Source: Pelagibacteraceae bacterium
Lineage (GTDB): Bacteria > Pseudomonadota > Alphaproteobacteria > Pelagibacterales > Pelagibacteraceae
Assembly (NCBI GenBank): GCA_018402735.1
Contig: JAGYIF010000002.1
Location: 62,001 to 126,000, forward strand
Length of the DNA stretch: 64,000 bases
Direction of reading: 5' to 3'
The notes below the pieces were generated by a model. It saw only the letters and a list, made by a program, of their open reading frames with translations, was not told where the DNA came from and searched no databases. The stretch's first letter is position 1. Each line of letters starts with the position of its first letter. The position numbers and the translations under genes are program-made. Below are positions 51,571 to 59,535 of the stretch, piece after piece.

Positions 51571-52743
51571 ATGGCAAGCAGTCGCCGTTCATTCATCGCC
51601 CTTTCACTGTCTGCGATCCCAGCGGTGTCGCTCGGCGAAGAAAACACCGATATGACCAAGGCGATCGACCGCGAAAGGCCGATGCGGCTGGGTTCGCTGG
51701 TTCCTTCGATCCGCGACCGCGTCGGCACTACATTGGTTGCTGGGAAATACCATCTCACCGGGAAGCCGAACCTGACCGAAGGTGCAGAAAAGATGTTGGA
51801 ACTGGGGACGAGGCTGGGGAAATTCTGGTTCGATCCCTCGCGTGCGGCGACGGATTATCCTTTCAACAGCGATTGGCCGGAGATGGCGACGCTGCGCGAT
51901 CTCGCCGCTTCCCCCTATTGGTCGGAGGTCTTCCGAATGCGTTTCAAGACCTTGATCCTGATTGCGGAAAGCCCGATCGAGAGGGGCTGGAAGGAGGGGG
52001 AGGACGATGGGCTTTACGGAAAAATCTCGAAAGAGTTTGAGGATCTCACCACGCACCTTTTCGAGAAACACGGCGACCGGGATCTCGTGGTGATCCTGCA
52101 AAACTGGGAGGGCGACTGGCAGCTCCGCGGCACGGGCGAGACTTGGAATCCGCCGCCGGAAAATTGGAGAACACTTTGCGGCCGCTTTGTGAAGAGGCTC
52201 GCGGCAAGGCAGGCCGGGGTGTCGCGGGCGCGGGATAGGTTTCCCGGCGCGAGGCTCAAGGTCTTGCACGCGGCCGAGGTTAACAGGGTGCGCGACCAGT
52301 GGGAGGGCATCCCCACGATGGCGGAGCACGTCCTCCCGCATGTGGATCTCGATCTGGTCTCCTACAGCTGCTACGATGCGATGAAGGACGGGATCACCCT
52401 CCACAAGGCGATCAGGACGGTCGCGAAATTTGCCAGGACGAACGGCGAACACGGCCCGGGTGCGGTGTATCTGGGAGAGATCGGAATCCCGGAAAACGTC
52501 GCGAAGGAGCGGATCAAGGAGCGCTGGGATGAGCTCCTGGGCGCGGCCTTCGCGGCGGATGTGAAATACGTGGCGCAGTGGGAGCTTTACTGCAACGAAC
52601 TCAATCCGAAGTTCCAGCCCCACCCGCAGCCGCCGATCACCGAAGGGTGGCGGATGCGCGGTTTCTGGCTGCTCAAGCCGGACGGATCGCTCTCCCAATC
52701 GGGTGAGTTTTTCAGAGAGCTTTGGAAACGGGCCGGAGCCTAG
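51571..52743 (+). CDS. Tat-exported TIM-barrel glycosidase-like protein
   Basis: 390 residues from MASSRRSFIALSLSAIPAVSLG, a twin-arginine signal. The rest has the rhythm of a clan GH-A-like barrel: FWFDPSRAATDYPF, LVVILQNWEGDWQLRG, LKVLHAAEVNRVRDQW (possible acid/base Glu), LDLVSYSCYDAMKDG and GAVYLGEIGIPE (possible nucleophile Glu), then VKYVAQWELYCNE. I do not recognise the exact glycoside hydrolase family. The gene ends with a four-base overlap with the convergent XylR-type regulator, which may control it. It is probably periplasmic or secreted, acting on a plant or algal glycan (inference). Confidence 0.7.
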   Translation: MASSRRSFIALSLSAIPAVSLGEENTDMTKAIDRERPMRLGSLVPSIRDRVGTTLVAGKYHLTGKPNLTEGAEKMLELGTRLGKFWFDPSRAATDYPFNSDWPEMATLRDLAASPYWSEVFRMRFKTLILIAESPIERGWKEGEDDGLYGKISKEFEDLTTHLFEKHGDRDLVVILQNWEGDWQLRGTGETWNPPPENWRTLCGRFVKRLAARQAGVSRARDRFPGARLKVLHAAEVNRVRDQWEGIPTMAEHVLPHVDLDLVSYSCYDAMKDGITLHKAIRTVAKFARTNGEHGPGAVYLGEIGIPENVAKERIKERWDELLGAAFAADVKYVAQWELYCNELNPKFQPHPQPPITEGWRMRGFWLLKPDGSLSQSGEFFRELWKRAGA

Positions 52744-53942
52744 GTCTTCGGAGAGCGCGGGCGGCCGGGTTTCGGGGATTTCGAAAAATCGGGGTTGAAG
52801 GCGTGGCGGTATTCGCCGGGGGTCATACCGGTTGATTTCGAGAAAACGATGACCAGCCGCGCCTGGCTGTTGAAGCCGCATTCGCGGGAAAGCACGCCAA
52901 GTTTTATGTCCGATTCAGCAAGGGAGCGCTTTGCGTGCTCGATCCGGAGGCGGGTCAACTCGTCGGCTACGCTGCGTCCGATCGCCCGCAAGAAGGCATC
53001 ATGCAGGCGGCGGCGGGACATCGGGATGTCGGCAATCATTCCCTCGGCGGTGAGGGGCAGGTGGTATTTTTCGCGGAGGGTCTTAATCGCGCGGGCCACC
53101 ATGGGGTGCTCGACAGCCAGCACGTCCGTGCTCCGGCGGGTGATGACGCCCAGCGGCGGGACGAGCAGTGGCAGCCGGGGCAGGGATGCCTTTGTCATCA
53201 GTTGCTCAAGCAGAACCGCGGCCTGCTGGCCGATGCCGTAGCCGTTGTCGTCCACGCTAGAGAGGGGGACGCTGGAAAAAGGGCAGCGGAACTCGTCATT
53301 GCCCACGCCCAGCACAGCCAGCTCGTCGGGAATGGAAACGCCCGCTTGTATGGCGGCTTCGAGGACTTCCACGGCGTAATCGTCGATCTCCGCGAACAGG
53401 GCGCTCGGTTTCGGTAGATTCAGGATTTTACGGCTCAGCCAGCGTTCGCGGGCATCCGAAGTGCCGGCGCGGTTGGTGCGGCCGTCGATGATAGACAGGG
53501 TTTCCCCATGTTGCGCCAGCGCCTCGCGGAAGGCCTCGCAGCGGCCGAGATCTCCGGGCTGGCTGCCATGGATGTAGTAGCAGAATTTCCTGAAACCGCG
53601 GTTGCGGAAATGGGAAGCGGCGAGGCGGGCGATGAGATGTTGATCCGCTGCCACGCGCGGAGCTGCCTCTGTTAGCGAATAGCCGATATTCACAAAGGGC
53701 ATCCGGCATTTTTTCGCGAAGGCATCGACTTCAGGGTGGATGCCAAGCACACCGATCACGCCATCACCTTTCCAGTTTTTAGGGATCTCGCCGCTGCGGT
53801 CGAAGCGGCTGTCGATGACCCAGCCCGCGTCCTTCGCGTATTTCGCAATGCCCCGGAATGTGTTCGTGGCATGCCATGCGAGCAGGATGAGTATCCTTTT
53901 GCGGGACGGAATAACGGCTCTTCCTAGCACGGAGGCAGTCAT
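52740..53942 (-). CDS. XylR-type AraC transcriptional regulator with LacI-like sensor domain
   Basis: 400 residues from the ATG of MTASVLGRAVIPSRKRILIL; a TTG eight codons upstream is also possible. The first 280 residues form a periplasmic-binding-protein-like domain (DGVIGVLGIHPEVDAFAK, VAADQHLIARLAASHFRNRGFRKFCYY, SALFAEIDDYAVEVLEAA, VLGVGNDEFRCPFSS), as in E. coli XylR and LacI. The AraC helix-turn-helix pair ends it (MSRRRLHDAFLRAIGRS, LGVLSRECGFNSQARLVIVFSKSTGMTPGEYR). It probably senses a sugar. A structured element ending in a terminator lies 34 bases upstream of the start. It is convergent with the TIM-barrel gene. Confidence 0.9.
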   Translation of the reverse strand: MTASVLGRAVIPSRKRILILLAWHATNTFRGIAKYAKDAGWVIDSRFDRSGEIPKNWKGDGVIGVLGIHPEVDAFAKKCRMPFVNIGYSLTEAAPRVAADQHLIARLAASHFRNRGFRKFCYYIHGSQPGDLGRCEAFREALAQHGETLSIIDGRTNRAGTSDARERWLSRKILNLPKPSALFAEIDDYAVEVLEAAIQAGVSIPDELAVLGVGNDEFRCPFSSVPLSSVDDNGYGIGQQAAVLLEQLMTKASLPRLPLLVPPLGVITRRSTDVLAVEHPMVARAIKTLREKYHLPLTAEGMIADIPMSRRRLHDAFLRAIGRSVADELTRLRIEHAKRSLAESDIKLGVLSRECGFNSQARLVIVFSKSTGMTPGEYRHAFNPDFSKSPKPGRPRSPKT

Positions 53943-53975
53943 ACCGCGCCGTGGATAGAATAGCAATGTCCCAAA

Positions 53976-54069
53976 TACGAAAAAGCGGAGGAAATCCGGA
54001 GGCTCCCACGCCGCGAGCGGTTAACCCGTTCCACGGTGAGGCCGAGGTGTCCCGGCCTCTTCTCTTCGC
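53976..54069 (-). ncRNA. Structured leader or small RNA candidate, copy 2
   Basis: It aligns with 49666-49757 over the whole length. It keeps CCTCCGCTTTTTCGT at its minus-strand 3' end and has a second perfect hairpin, GAGGCCG/CGGCCTC with an eight-base loop (54038-54059). The terminator stem is weaker than in copy 1. It is located between the C39-like peptidase gene end (54086) and the XylR-type start. Confidence 0.4.
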
Positions 54070-54085
54070 GCCGTCGCCGGCCGCC

Positions 54086-55462
54086 TCAGCCCGCTGCGGG
54101 CTTGAGCAGGTAGAGACCCATGGTCGCAGCGCAGGCGTCGGGCGCTGCCATGCGTTTCCTCTCGTGGCCGTCGCCCCATGAATCGCTGAAGATGATCTCC
54201 TGCTTGGCCTCGTTGTAGCCGATGATGAGCCGCATGTGCCCGCCGCCGGCCTGGAGCGCTTTCTGGCCGTTCTCGGGGAAGAGACCGAGCTGAAGCGCCC
54301 ACATCACCGGCACGCCGTCGTCGATGTTGTCTTTCACGACCCGCATGAAGCGGTCGTAGGTCGGCCCTTTGCCGTTGACCTCGCGCAGCACTTCGGGATC
54401 GAGTCCGCCGAGGAAATAGATGAAGCGGTCGGTATCCAGCGTTTTCTTGTCGAGCTTGCGGGCGGCGCTGTTGTAGCGGCGCATGAAGCTCGCGTATTTC
54501 TTGCTGGTGTAATCGAGATCTAGGATAGTGGTGAAACGGGTCTTGTATTTTCCGGAGAGTTTCTTCATCGCCTCGACCATCTCGTCGGGGTTCGTGCCGC
54601 CGCCGCCGGCCTGGTTTCCGGAAACCTGCGCCATCTCGTGCTGGTCGGCCGGGACACCGTAATAGTTGAGCACGCGGGCGGCGGTGGCGACCGCGCAGTA
54701 GCCCTTGTCACCCTGGTCAACCATGGGCACATCCGGGATGAGGACATCGCCGGAGTCCTCGCGGACGACAGAGTTCTTGAGATCCTTGCGGCGCACGGTC
54801 GCCTCGCCGCCGGTGCTCGCGTCAAGACCGATCATGCTTTCCGGCCTCGGCAGTAGCCGCAGTCGGATGAACTCGCCTTGGAAATTCTTGCCGGTGCGTT
54901 CGCGCCCGCTGTAGGGATCGCGGATGCGCTCGATGCCGCCGCTGTATTCTAATTGCGCGAGAGTGTCCTTGCCGATCCACATCCGTCTCTCGGCGCGGGC
55001 GGCGCTCGCCTTGTCGGGGCCGCGATCCTGGTGGTCGGGCGCGATGTGCTTGTCCAGCCCGGCGGTCCATGCGTCCACGATTTCGCCGAAGGCTTTCTCG
55101 CTGATCTGGGCGTTGCGGGAATCGCCCTTCGTCCATGGCAGCAGGGCGACCTCCGCGAGCTTGCCCTCCTTGAAAACGAACACCACCTCCTCGACCGTCA
55201 GCGAACCGAAGGCCGTGAGCTTGAGCGGCTGGAAGCCCCAGTTCTCACGCCGGATCACGCCCCGATCCTTCATCTGCTCCGAGTTCCACTTGAAGCCCTT
55301 GTCTTTCCATCCGGCCTCGATGTCCGTTCCGGAAAGCGCCCACAGCTTGCCGGGTTCGAACAGCGAGTCAACGGCGACTTCCTTGGGTTCTTTCTGGGCG
55401 AGGGCGGGTGGCGCCATCATCGCGGCTAGGGCGAAACAACCTGAGATAACGAGGTTTTTCAT
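54086..55462 (-). CDS. Exported C39-like (papain-fold) peptidase with novel N-terminal domain
   Basis: 458 residues from MKNLVISGCFALAAMMAPPALA; an open frame to 55861 upstream is not homologous. Residues 25-200 form a region I do not recognise (WALSGTDIEAGWKDKGFKW, NWGFQPLKLTAFGSLTVEEVVFVF). The C39-like domain has DVPMVDQGDKGYCAVATAARVLNYYG (catalytic Cys after the oxyanion Gln), GGGHMRLIIGYNEAKQEIIFSDSWG (His and Asp). It is probably a periplasmic cysteine peptidase; there is no transporter domain, so it is not a bacteriocin exporter. Confidence 0.78.
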   Translation of the reverse strand: MKNLVISGCFALAAMMAPPALAQKEPKEVAVDSLFEPGKLWALSGTDIEAGWKDKGFKWNSEQMKDRGVIRRENWGFQPLKLTAFGSLTVEEVVFVFKEGKLAEVALLPWTKGDSRNAQISEKAFGEIVDAWTAGLDKHIAPDHQDRGPDKASAARAERRMWIGKDTLAQLEYSGGIERIRDPYSGRERTGKNFQGEFIRLRLLPRPESMIGLDASTGGEATVRRKDLKNSVVREDSGDVLIPDVPMVDQGDKGYCAVATAARVLNYYGVPADQHEMAQVSGNQAGGGGTNPDEMVEAMKKLSGKYKTRFTTILDLDYTSKKYASFMRRYNSAARKLDKKTLDTDRFIYFLGGLDPEVLREVNGKGPTYDRFMRVVKDNIDDGVPVMWALQLGLFPENGQKALQAGGGHMRLIIGYNEAKQEIIFSDSWGDGHERKRMAAPDACAATMGLYLLKPAAG

Positions 55463-55548
55463 AAAAAGGTTCGGGAGTCTAACCGGAATCCCGCGGCGTA
55501 ACAAGGATCCTTTCGGATTGATTGATTGATTGGGCAGGTCGGGTTTTT

Positions 55549-55755
55549 CTAGTAACAGCAGTGGCCGTTGTCTTCTAGCACGTAGTAAGTGCCGTCGCCG
55601 CCGCGGATCAGGTCGCTGCCGCAGATGTGGATATAAATGTCCTTGGGCACATCTACCCCGCGGAATTCCTTGCGGAAATGCTTCGCGTTCTGGATGTAAT
55701 GGCGCGGGATGACCTCGTCGTTGAGGATGTTCTGGTCGTGATAGACGTCGGTTGC
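55549..55755 (-). pseudogene. Fragment of a circularly permuted ATP-grasp protein (DUF404/DUF407)
   Basis: About 68 codons read DVYHDQNILNDEVIPRHYIQ, then KDIYIHICGSDLIRGGDGTYYVLEDN, which is the CP-ATP-grasp type 2 signature. After LEDN the family continues LRxPSGVSYM, but here the frame reads GHCCY-stop. On the other side homology ends near 55755. The complete protein would be about 470 residues, so both ends are deleted. The breakpoints are near 55566 and 55755. Such proteins often accompany alpha-E and transglutaminase-like genes, none of which are here. Confidence 0.75.
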
Positions 55756-55761
55756 TCTCCA

Positions 55762-56085
55762 GCACCCTGTCCGGATTCGAAAGCCCCGTCGGCGGCGGAT
55801 CCGGGAATTTCCCCATCGGAAAAATCTGCCCCCCCCCAGCCATCCCGCCGCCAACACCCACAGAACCAAAGCCGGGAAAAGAGTCCTTAATCGGGGGAGT
55901 GCCCCCTCATCCGCCCCGCCTGACAATCCGGAAAAACCACGAGCTTCCGTGCGATCAAGCAAGGGAACAAAAACCCGGGCAGCTAGCGATTTTACCACAG
56001 AGAACAGGAGCCTTCCCGATCCAACGAAGGAAAGTCCAGATTTCACGCTTCCCTGCGGCGGGCCGGGCGGGTTGACTGAAGCACT
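55762..56085. other. Intergenic region without recognisable gene
   Basis: 324 bases between the ATP-grasp fragment and ruvC. It includes a run of C residues (55830-55839). No ORF with family similarity or plausible RNA is seen; the open frames are short and without motif. Confidence 0.5.
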
Positions 56086-56589
56086 ATGCGCGTGCTTGCC
56101 GTCGATCCCGCCGTCCGCAACACGGGTTACGCCGTGCTGGAGGGCGATCCGCGCAAGCCTACCGTGCTGGCCTACGATGTGATCACCATCCCGCAATCCA
56201 TCCCGCAATCCGCCGCGCTTTCCGCGATCCGCACGCACCTCACCCATGTCATCGCCAAGCACCTGCCTGACGAGGTGGCGGTGGAGGGGATCATCTACGT
56301 GCAATCCCATCGCACGGCGATCACCATGGGCGCGGCGCGGGCTGCGGCGCTCATCTCGGCGGCGGATCACGGCCTGCCAGTTTACGAATACGCGCCGCGG
56401 AAAATCAAGATGGCCGTCGTCGGCAAAGGCACGGCGAACAAAGCGCAGGTGGCCTTCATGGTCCGCGCGCTGTTAGGACTCGCCGAAACACCGCCCGCCG
56501 ATGCCGCGGACGCTCTCGCCATCGGCCTCGCCCACCTCCAGGCCTCCGATCCGATCAGGGCGCGGTTGCTGGACAGGCATTTGATCTGA
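56086..56589 (+). CDS. ruvC: RuvC Holliday-junction endonuclease
   Basis: 167 residues. VLAVDPAVRNTGYAVLEG (first catalytic Asp), VEGIIYVQSHRTAITMGAARAAALISAA (Glu of the second acidic site, with the basic helix) and TPPADAADALAIGLAHLQ (final catalytic Asp pair) match RuvC. The second motif is VEGIIY where many orthologues have EQVF, a common variation outside Proteobacteria. It resolves recombination junctions with RuvAB, which are not encoded here. The following methyltransferase gene starts four bases after its stop. Confidence 0.9.
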   Translation: MRVLAVDPAVRNTGYAVLEGDPRKPTVLAYDVITIPQSIPQSAALSAIRTHLTHVIAKHLPDEVAVEGIIYVQSHRTAITMGAARAAALISAADHGLPVYEYAPRKIKMAVVGKGTANKAQVAFMVRALLGLAETPPADAADALAIGLAHLQASDPIRARLLDRHLI

Positions 56590-56593
56590 AATT

Positions 56594-57190
56594 ATGACCG
56601 ACTGGAACGAACGATATCTGAAAGGTGAAACCCCATGGGAAAAGGGCGCGCCCGCGCCTCCTTTGCTGGAGCTGTTAGATAAGGTAGAGCCGGAGATCTG
56701 GGGCGACGGCGCGGTGCTGGTGCCGGGTTGCGGCACGGGGCACGACGTCCGCGCGCTGGCGACGAGGGGCTTGCCCGCGCACGGCCTGGATCTGGCGGAG
56801 GAGGCTCTCCGCCGCGCCCACGCGCATTCCAAGGTGGGAGGGGAGAACTATGAGCTCGGCGATTTCCTCGATGCCGGATGGAGGGAAGGAAAACGTTTCT
56901 CCGCGATCTGGGAACACACCTGCTTCTGCGCGATTGATCCGGCGCGGCGCGAGGATTACGCGAAAGCCTGCGCGGAACTGATCATAATGGACGGCTGCCT
57001 CGTCGGCGTGTTCTTCCTGACCCCCTACGATCCCGGCGAAGCGTGGACGGGTCCGCCTTTCCCCTCCGCTATGGAGGAACTCGACTCGGTTTTCTCACCA
57101 TGGTTCGAGCGCGAAACAGCCTGGGTGCCAGAAGCCGCCTACCCCGGCCGCGAAGGGCGCGAGTGGCTGGCGGTTTACCGGAGGAAATGA
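56594..57190 (+). CDS. TPMT-family SAM-dependent methyltransferase
   Basis: 198 residues. NERYLKGETPWEKGAPAPPL is the thiopurine-methyltransferase start. VLVPGCGTGHDVRALATRG is the SAM-binding motif I, LDLAEEALRRA motif II. FSAIWEHTCFCAIDP and FLTPYDPGEAWTGPPF are family-specific. It probably methylates sulfur, selenium or halide-like small acceptors; the natural substrate is unclear. It is the second gene of the ruvC run, with a four-base gap. Confidence 0.88.
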   Translation: MTDWNERYLKGETPWEKGAPAPPLLELLDKVEPEIWGDGAVLVPGCGTGHDVRALATRGLPAHGLDLAEEALRRAHAHSKVGGENYELGDFLDAGWREGKRFSAIWEHTCFCAIDPARREDYAKACAELIIMDGCLVGVFFLTPYDPGEAWTGPPFPSAMEELDSVFSPWFERETAWVPEAAYPGREGREWLAVYRRK

Positions 57191-57241
57191 GCTGGGGCTT
57201 TGTCCTTGCCCGCGCAGGCGAATTTCCGCCCAATGCCCGCC

Positions 57242-57379
57242 ATGAAACTCCTCCGCGTTCTCCTTGCCTGCGCCCTGCTGCCGGCCTGTGCCGCGACCTT
57301 GCCGCAGCAACCACCAGGCATGCCGCTCGACAAGGAACTCTCGCCCGGTCGCTCCGAGGAGGCGCTGACCAAACGATGA
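57242..57379 (+). CDS. Tiny lipoprotein upstream of lipB
   Basis: 45 residues, below the usual ORF cutoff. MKLLRVLLACALLPACAATLP has a full lipobox (LLPAC, Cys about 16), then about 30 polar residues ending SEEALTKR. Its TGA overlaps the lipB start by four bases (ATGA), which suggests coupled translation. An in-frame ATG three codons earlier (57233) is an alternative. The function is unknown. Confidence 0.55.
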   Translation: MKLLRVLLACALLPACAATLPQQPPGMPLDKELSPGRSEEALTKR

Positions 57380-58005
57380 AACCGCCCTTGGAAATCCAGC
57401 GCATCGCGCATCCCGTTTCCTACGCCGACGGGCTGGCGATGCAGGAAAACGCCGTGGCCGCGATCCTCTCCGGTGAGTCCGGCGACACCGTTTTCCTGTT
57501 GGAGCATGAGCCGGTCTATACCATCGGCCGCCTGCGCGACCAAGCCTCCCTCCGCTCGGCGGCAACCTTGCCACATCCCGTTTTCGAAACAAACCGCGGC
57601 GGCCAGGCCACCTACCACGGCCCGGGGCAGCTCGTCGGCTATCCCATCCTCGACCTCAACCCGCGCGGCCGCGACCTTCATCTCCACCTCCGCCTCATCG
57701 AGGACGCGCTCATCGCCGCTTGCGGGGAGCTTGGGGTTTCCGCAGGCCGCCGCGAGGGCATGACCGGCGTGTGGGTGGAGAACCGCAAGCTCGCTTCCAT
57801 CGGGGTGGGCGTGCGGAAATGGGTTGCGATGCACGGCTTCGCGATCAACGTCACCCGCGAGTCCCTGCCGCCTTTCCTGGCCATCACGCCCTGCGGGCTG
57901 GACGGGGTGAGCATGACCTGTCTGGAGGCCGAGTCGGCATCGCCCGTGACGATGACGGAAACGACCCACATGATCGCTAAGCATCTGGCGCGTCTTTTCG
58001 CATAG
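57376..58005 (+). CDS. lipB: Octanoyltransferase (LipB)
   Basis: 209 residues from the ATG at 57376; the longer frame to 57043 lies in the methyltransferase and is a shadow. FLLEHEPVYTIGRL, TNRGGQATYHGPGQLVGYPILDL (substrate pocket), KLASIGVGVRKWVAMHGFAINV (catalytic Lys) and ITPCGLDGVSMTCLE (catalytic Cys) are all intact. It transfers octanoate from acyl carrier protein to lipoyl domains. It lies at the end of a tight plus-strand run ruvC-methyltransferase-lipoprotein-lipB. Confidence 0.95.
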   Translation: MKPPLEIQRIAHPVSYADGLAMQENAVAAILSGESGDTVFLLEHEPVYTIGRLRDQASLRSAATLPHPVFETNRGGQATYHGPGQLVGYPILDLNPRGRDLHLHLRLIEDALIAACGELGVSAGRREGMTGVWVENRKLASIGVGVRKWVAMHGFAINVTRESLPPFLAITPCGLDGVSMTCLEAESASPVTMTETTHMIAKHLARLFA

Positions 58006-58093
58006 TTTCCCTACATACCGCGCATGGCGGACTATCCGAAGTCTGGCACGCGGCGGGCTTATTGGCTGCTGTTCCCCAAACTTCCGACACCTC

Positions 58094-58756
58094 ATGCAAA
58101 CCAACCGCATCTCCCGTTCCCACGGTTTCACCCTCGTCGAGCTGCTGGTCGTGATCACGATCATCGCCGTTCTGGTGACGATCTCCGCCTCCGCGCTTTT
58201 TCGTTTCCGCAAATCCGCCGATCAGACGACGACGATCGGAGCCATGCGGCAGCTCCAGATCGCCAACATCAGCTACGCGGCGGAAAACGGCGGATCCTTC
58301 GTTCCGCCGGAGGCGAAGGAAATCGATGCCAACGGAACGGAGACAGGCGTGACCTATAAATGGTTCGAGAACCCGGATTTCATCAGCCATCTAACAGGTT
58401 ATGCAACCGCCGGCTCCAGCCCGGTTCCCGTCACGCTGATGGATGCGGCTGTGGTTCGGAAAAAAACGGCGATGAACACCACCTTGGGCATCTGTTTCGG
58501 CTACACCACCCCTGCTGAAGTCGTGGCGCTGAAACAGGCGCGGCTGACCAGCCCCAGCGATACCGCGGCGTTCATCACCTGCGACAAGCCTTTCATCGTC
58601 CATTCCACGAAAACCGACATCGCATACCGCCATCAGGACAAGGCGCTGGTTGTCTATTACGACGGGCGCACGGCGGCCATCAACAAGGCGGACATCACCC
58701 GCATCGATTCCAAGGGCGGTGCCACGAACCCGTTCTGGAAAGCCGACGCCAACTGA
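58094..58756 (+). CDS. GspG-like pseudopilin
   Basis: 220 residues. MQTNRISRSHGFTLVELLVVITIIAVLVTISASALFRFR is the prepilin signal. The end, IAYRHQDKALVVYYDGRTAAI and KGGATNPFWKAD, parallels the gene at 17749 (AYRHRGKAVVAYFDGHTALI and RGGVNNVFWGG), showing a common C-terminal module. It stands alone, 88 bases after lipB and convergent with the DUF1080 gene. Confidence 0.88.
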   Translation: MQTNRISRSHGFTLVELLVVITIIAVLVTISASALFRFRKSADQTTTIGAMRQLQIANISYAAENGGSFVPPEAKEIDANGTETGVTYKWFENPDFISHLTGYATAGSSPVPVTLMDAAVVRKKTAMNTTLGICFGYTTPAEVVALKQARLTSPSDTAAFITCDKPFIVHSTKTDIAYRHQDKALVVYYDGRTAAINKADITRIDSKGGATNPFWKADAN

Positions 58757-58772
58757 GTGGTGCGCAGGTGCT

Positions 58773-59441
58773 TTACGGCAATTCCTTGATGCGTAGGTTC
58801 CTCCAGCGCACATCGGTCTGCTTGCCTGCGTGCACCTGCATTCCGAAAAATCCCTCCGGGGTGGAGTCCTTCGGATCCTCGTCGGTGTAATCGACCCGCT
58901 TCTCGCCGTTGAGGAAAATCTGGATGCGCTTGCCCTCGCAGAGGATGCGGATCTCGTTCCAGCCCTCCGCCTTGAAGATTGCCTGACCCTGCTTGGTGAA
59001 GGCGGCACATTGTTCCTTATCCTTCTTGTCCGGGAAAAGCCAGCCGCGCCGCGCTTCGTCGTAGAGACCCGCCGTCCATGCGCGGGCCATGCCGTTGTCG
59101 TGCTCGCACTGGTAGCCGTGCACACGCCCGTTGCCGTCCTTCGATTCCTTCTGCAAGCCCCGGAACATCATCCCGGAGTTGCCCTTGAGCGTGTCGAACT
59201 TCATCTCGAAGCGGAAGTCGAAGTTCCTGTACGTCTTCTCGGAGATCAGGAAGGTGTTGCCGTTCACGTTCATCCCGGTTCCCACGATCTCTCCGCCCTC
59301 GACCTTGAACTCACCGTTCCCTCCGACCTTTTTCCAGCCGGTGAGATCCTTGCCGTTTGTCATGGGAACGAATCCGGTTTCATCGGGGCTTTCGGCGAAT
59401 GCGATGACGGGCAACAATGCGAGCAGTAGGAGTTTTTTCAT
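58773..59441 (-). CDS. DUF1080 (3-keto-disaccharide hydrolase-like) exported protein
   Basis: 222 residues from MKKLLLLALLPVIAFAES, a signal peptide. GFVPMTNGKDLTGWKKVGG is the typical entry strand; LISEKTYRNFDFRFEMKFDTLKGNSGMMFRGL, VHGYQCEHDNG and EGFFGMQVHAGKQTDVRWRNLRIKEL fit the jellyroll fold of DUF1080. Characterised relatives hydrolyse 3-keto-glycosides; others are uncharacterised. It is a single gene, divergent from comM by 94 bases. Confidence 0.9.
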   Translation of the reverse strand: MKKLLLLALLPVIAFAESPDETGFVPMTNGKDLTGWKKVGGNGEFKVEGGEIVGTGMNVNGNTFLISEKTYRNFDFRFEMKFDTLKGNSGMMFRGLQKESKDGNGRVHGYQCEHDNGMARAWTAGLYDEARRGWLFPDKKDKEQCAAFTKQGQAIFKAEGWNEIRILCEGKRIQIFLNGEKRVDYTDEDPKDSTPEGFFGMQVHAGKQTDVRWRNLRIKELP

Positions 59442-59535
59442 GTCTTGGATTGGGAACTGAGTTTTGGTTACGCTGCGTGGAATCGGTTTATTGCTTGTCA
59501 CGGCATAAGATCCGGTTTCATCTGGACGTGTTCAA

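Noticed and set aside
53979-54069. Simple terminator pair only
   Set aside because: Kept instead as a structured element because similarity to 49666-49757 reaches far beyond the terminator stem; a plain terminator would not be expected to align over 90 bases.
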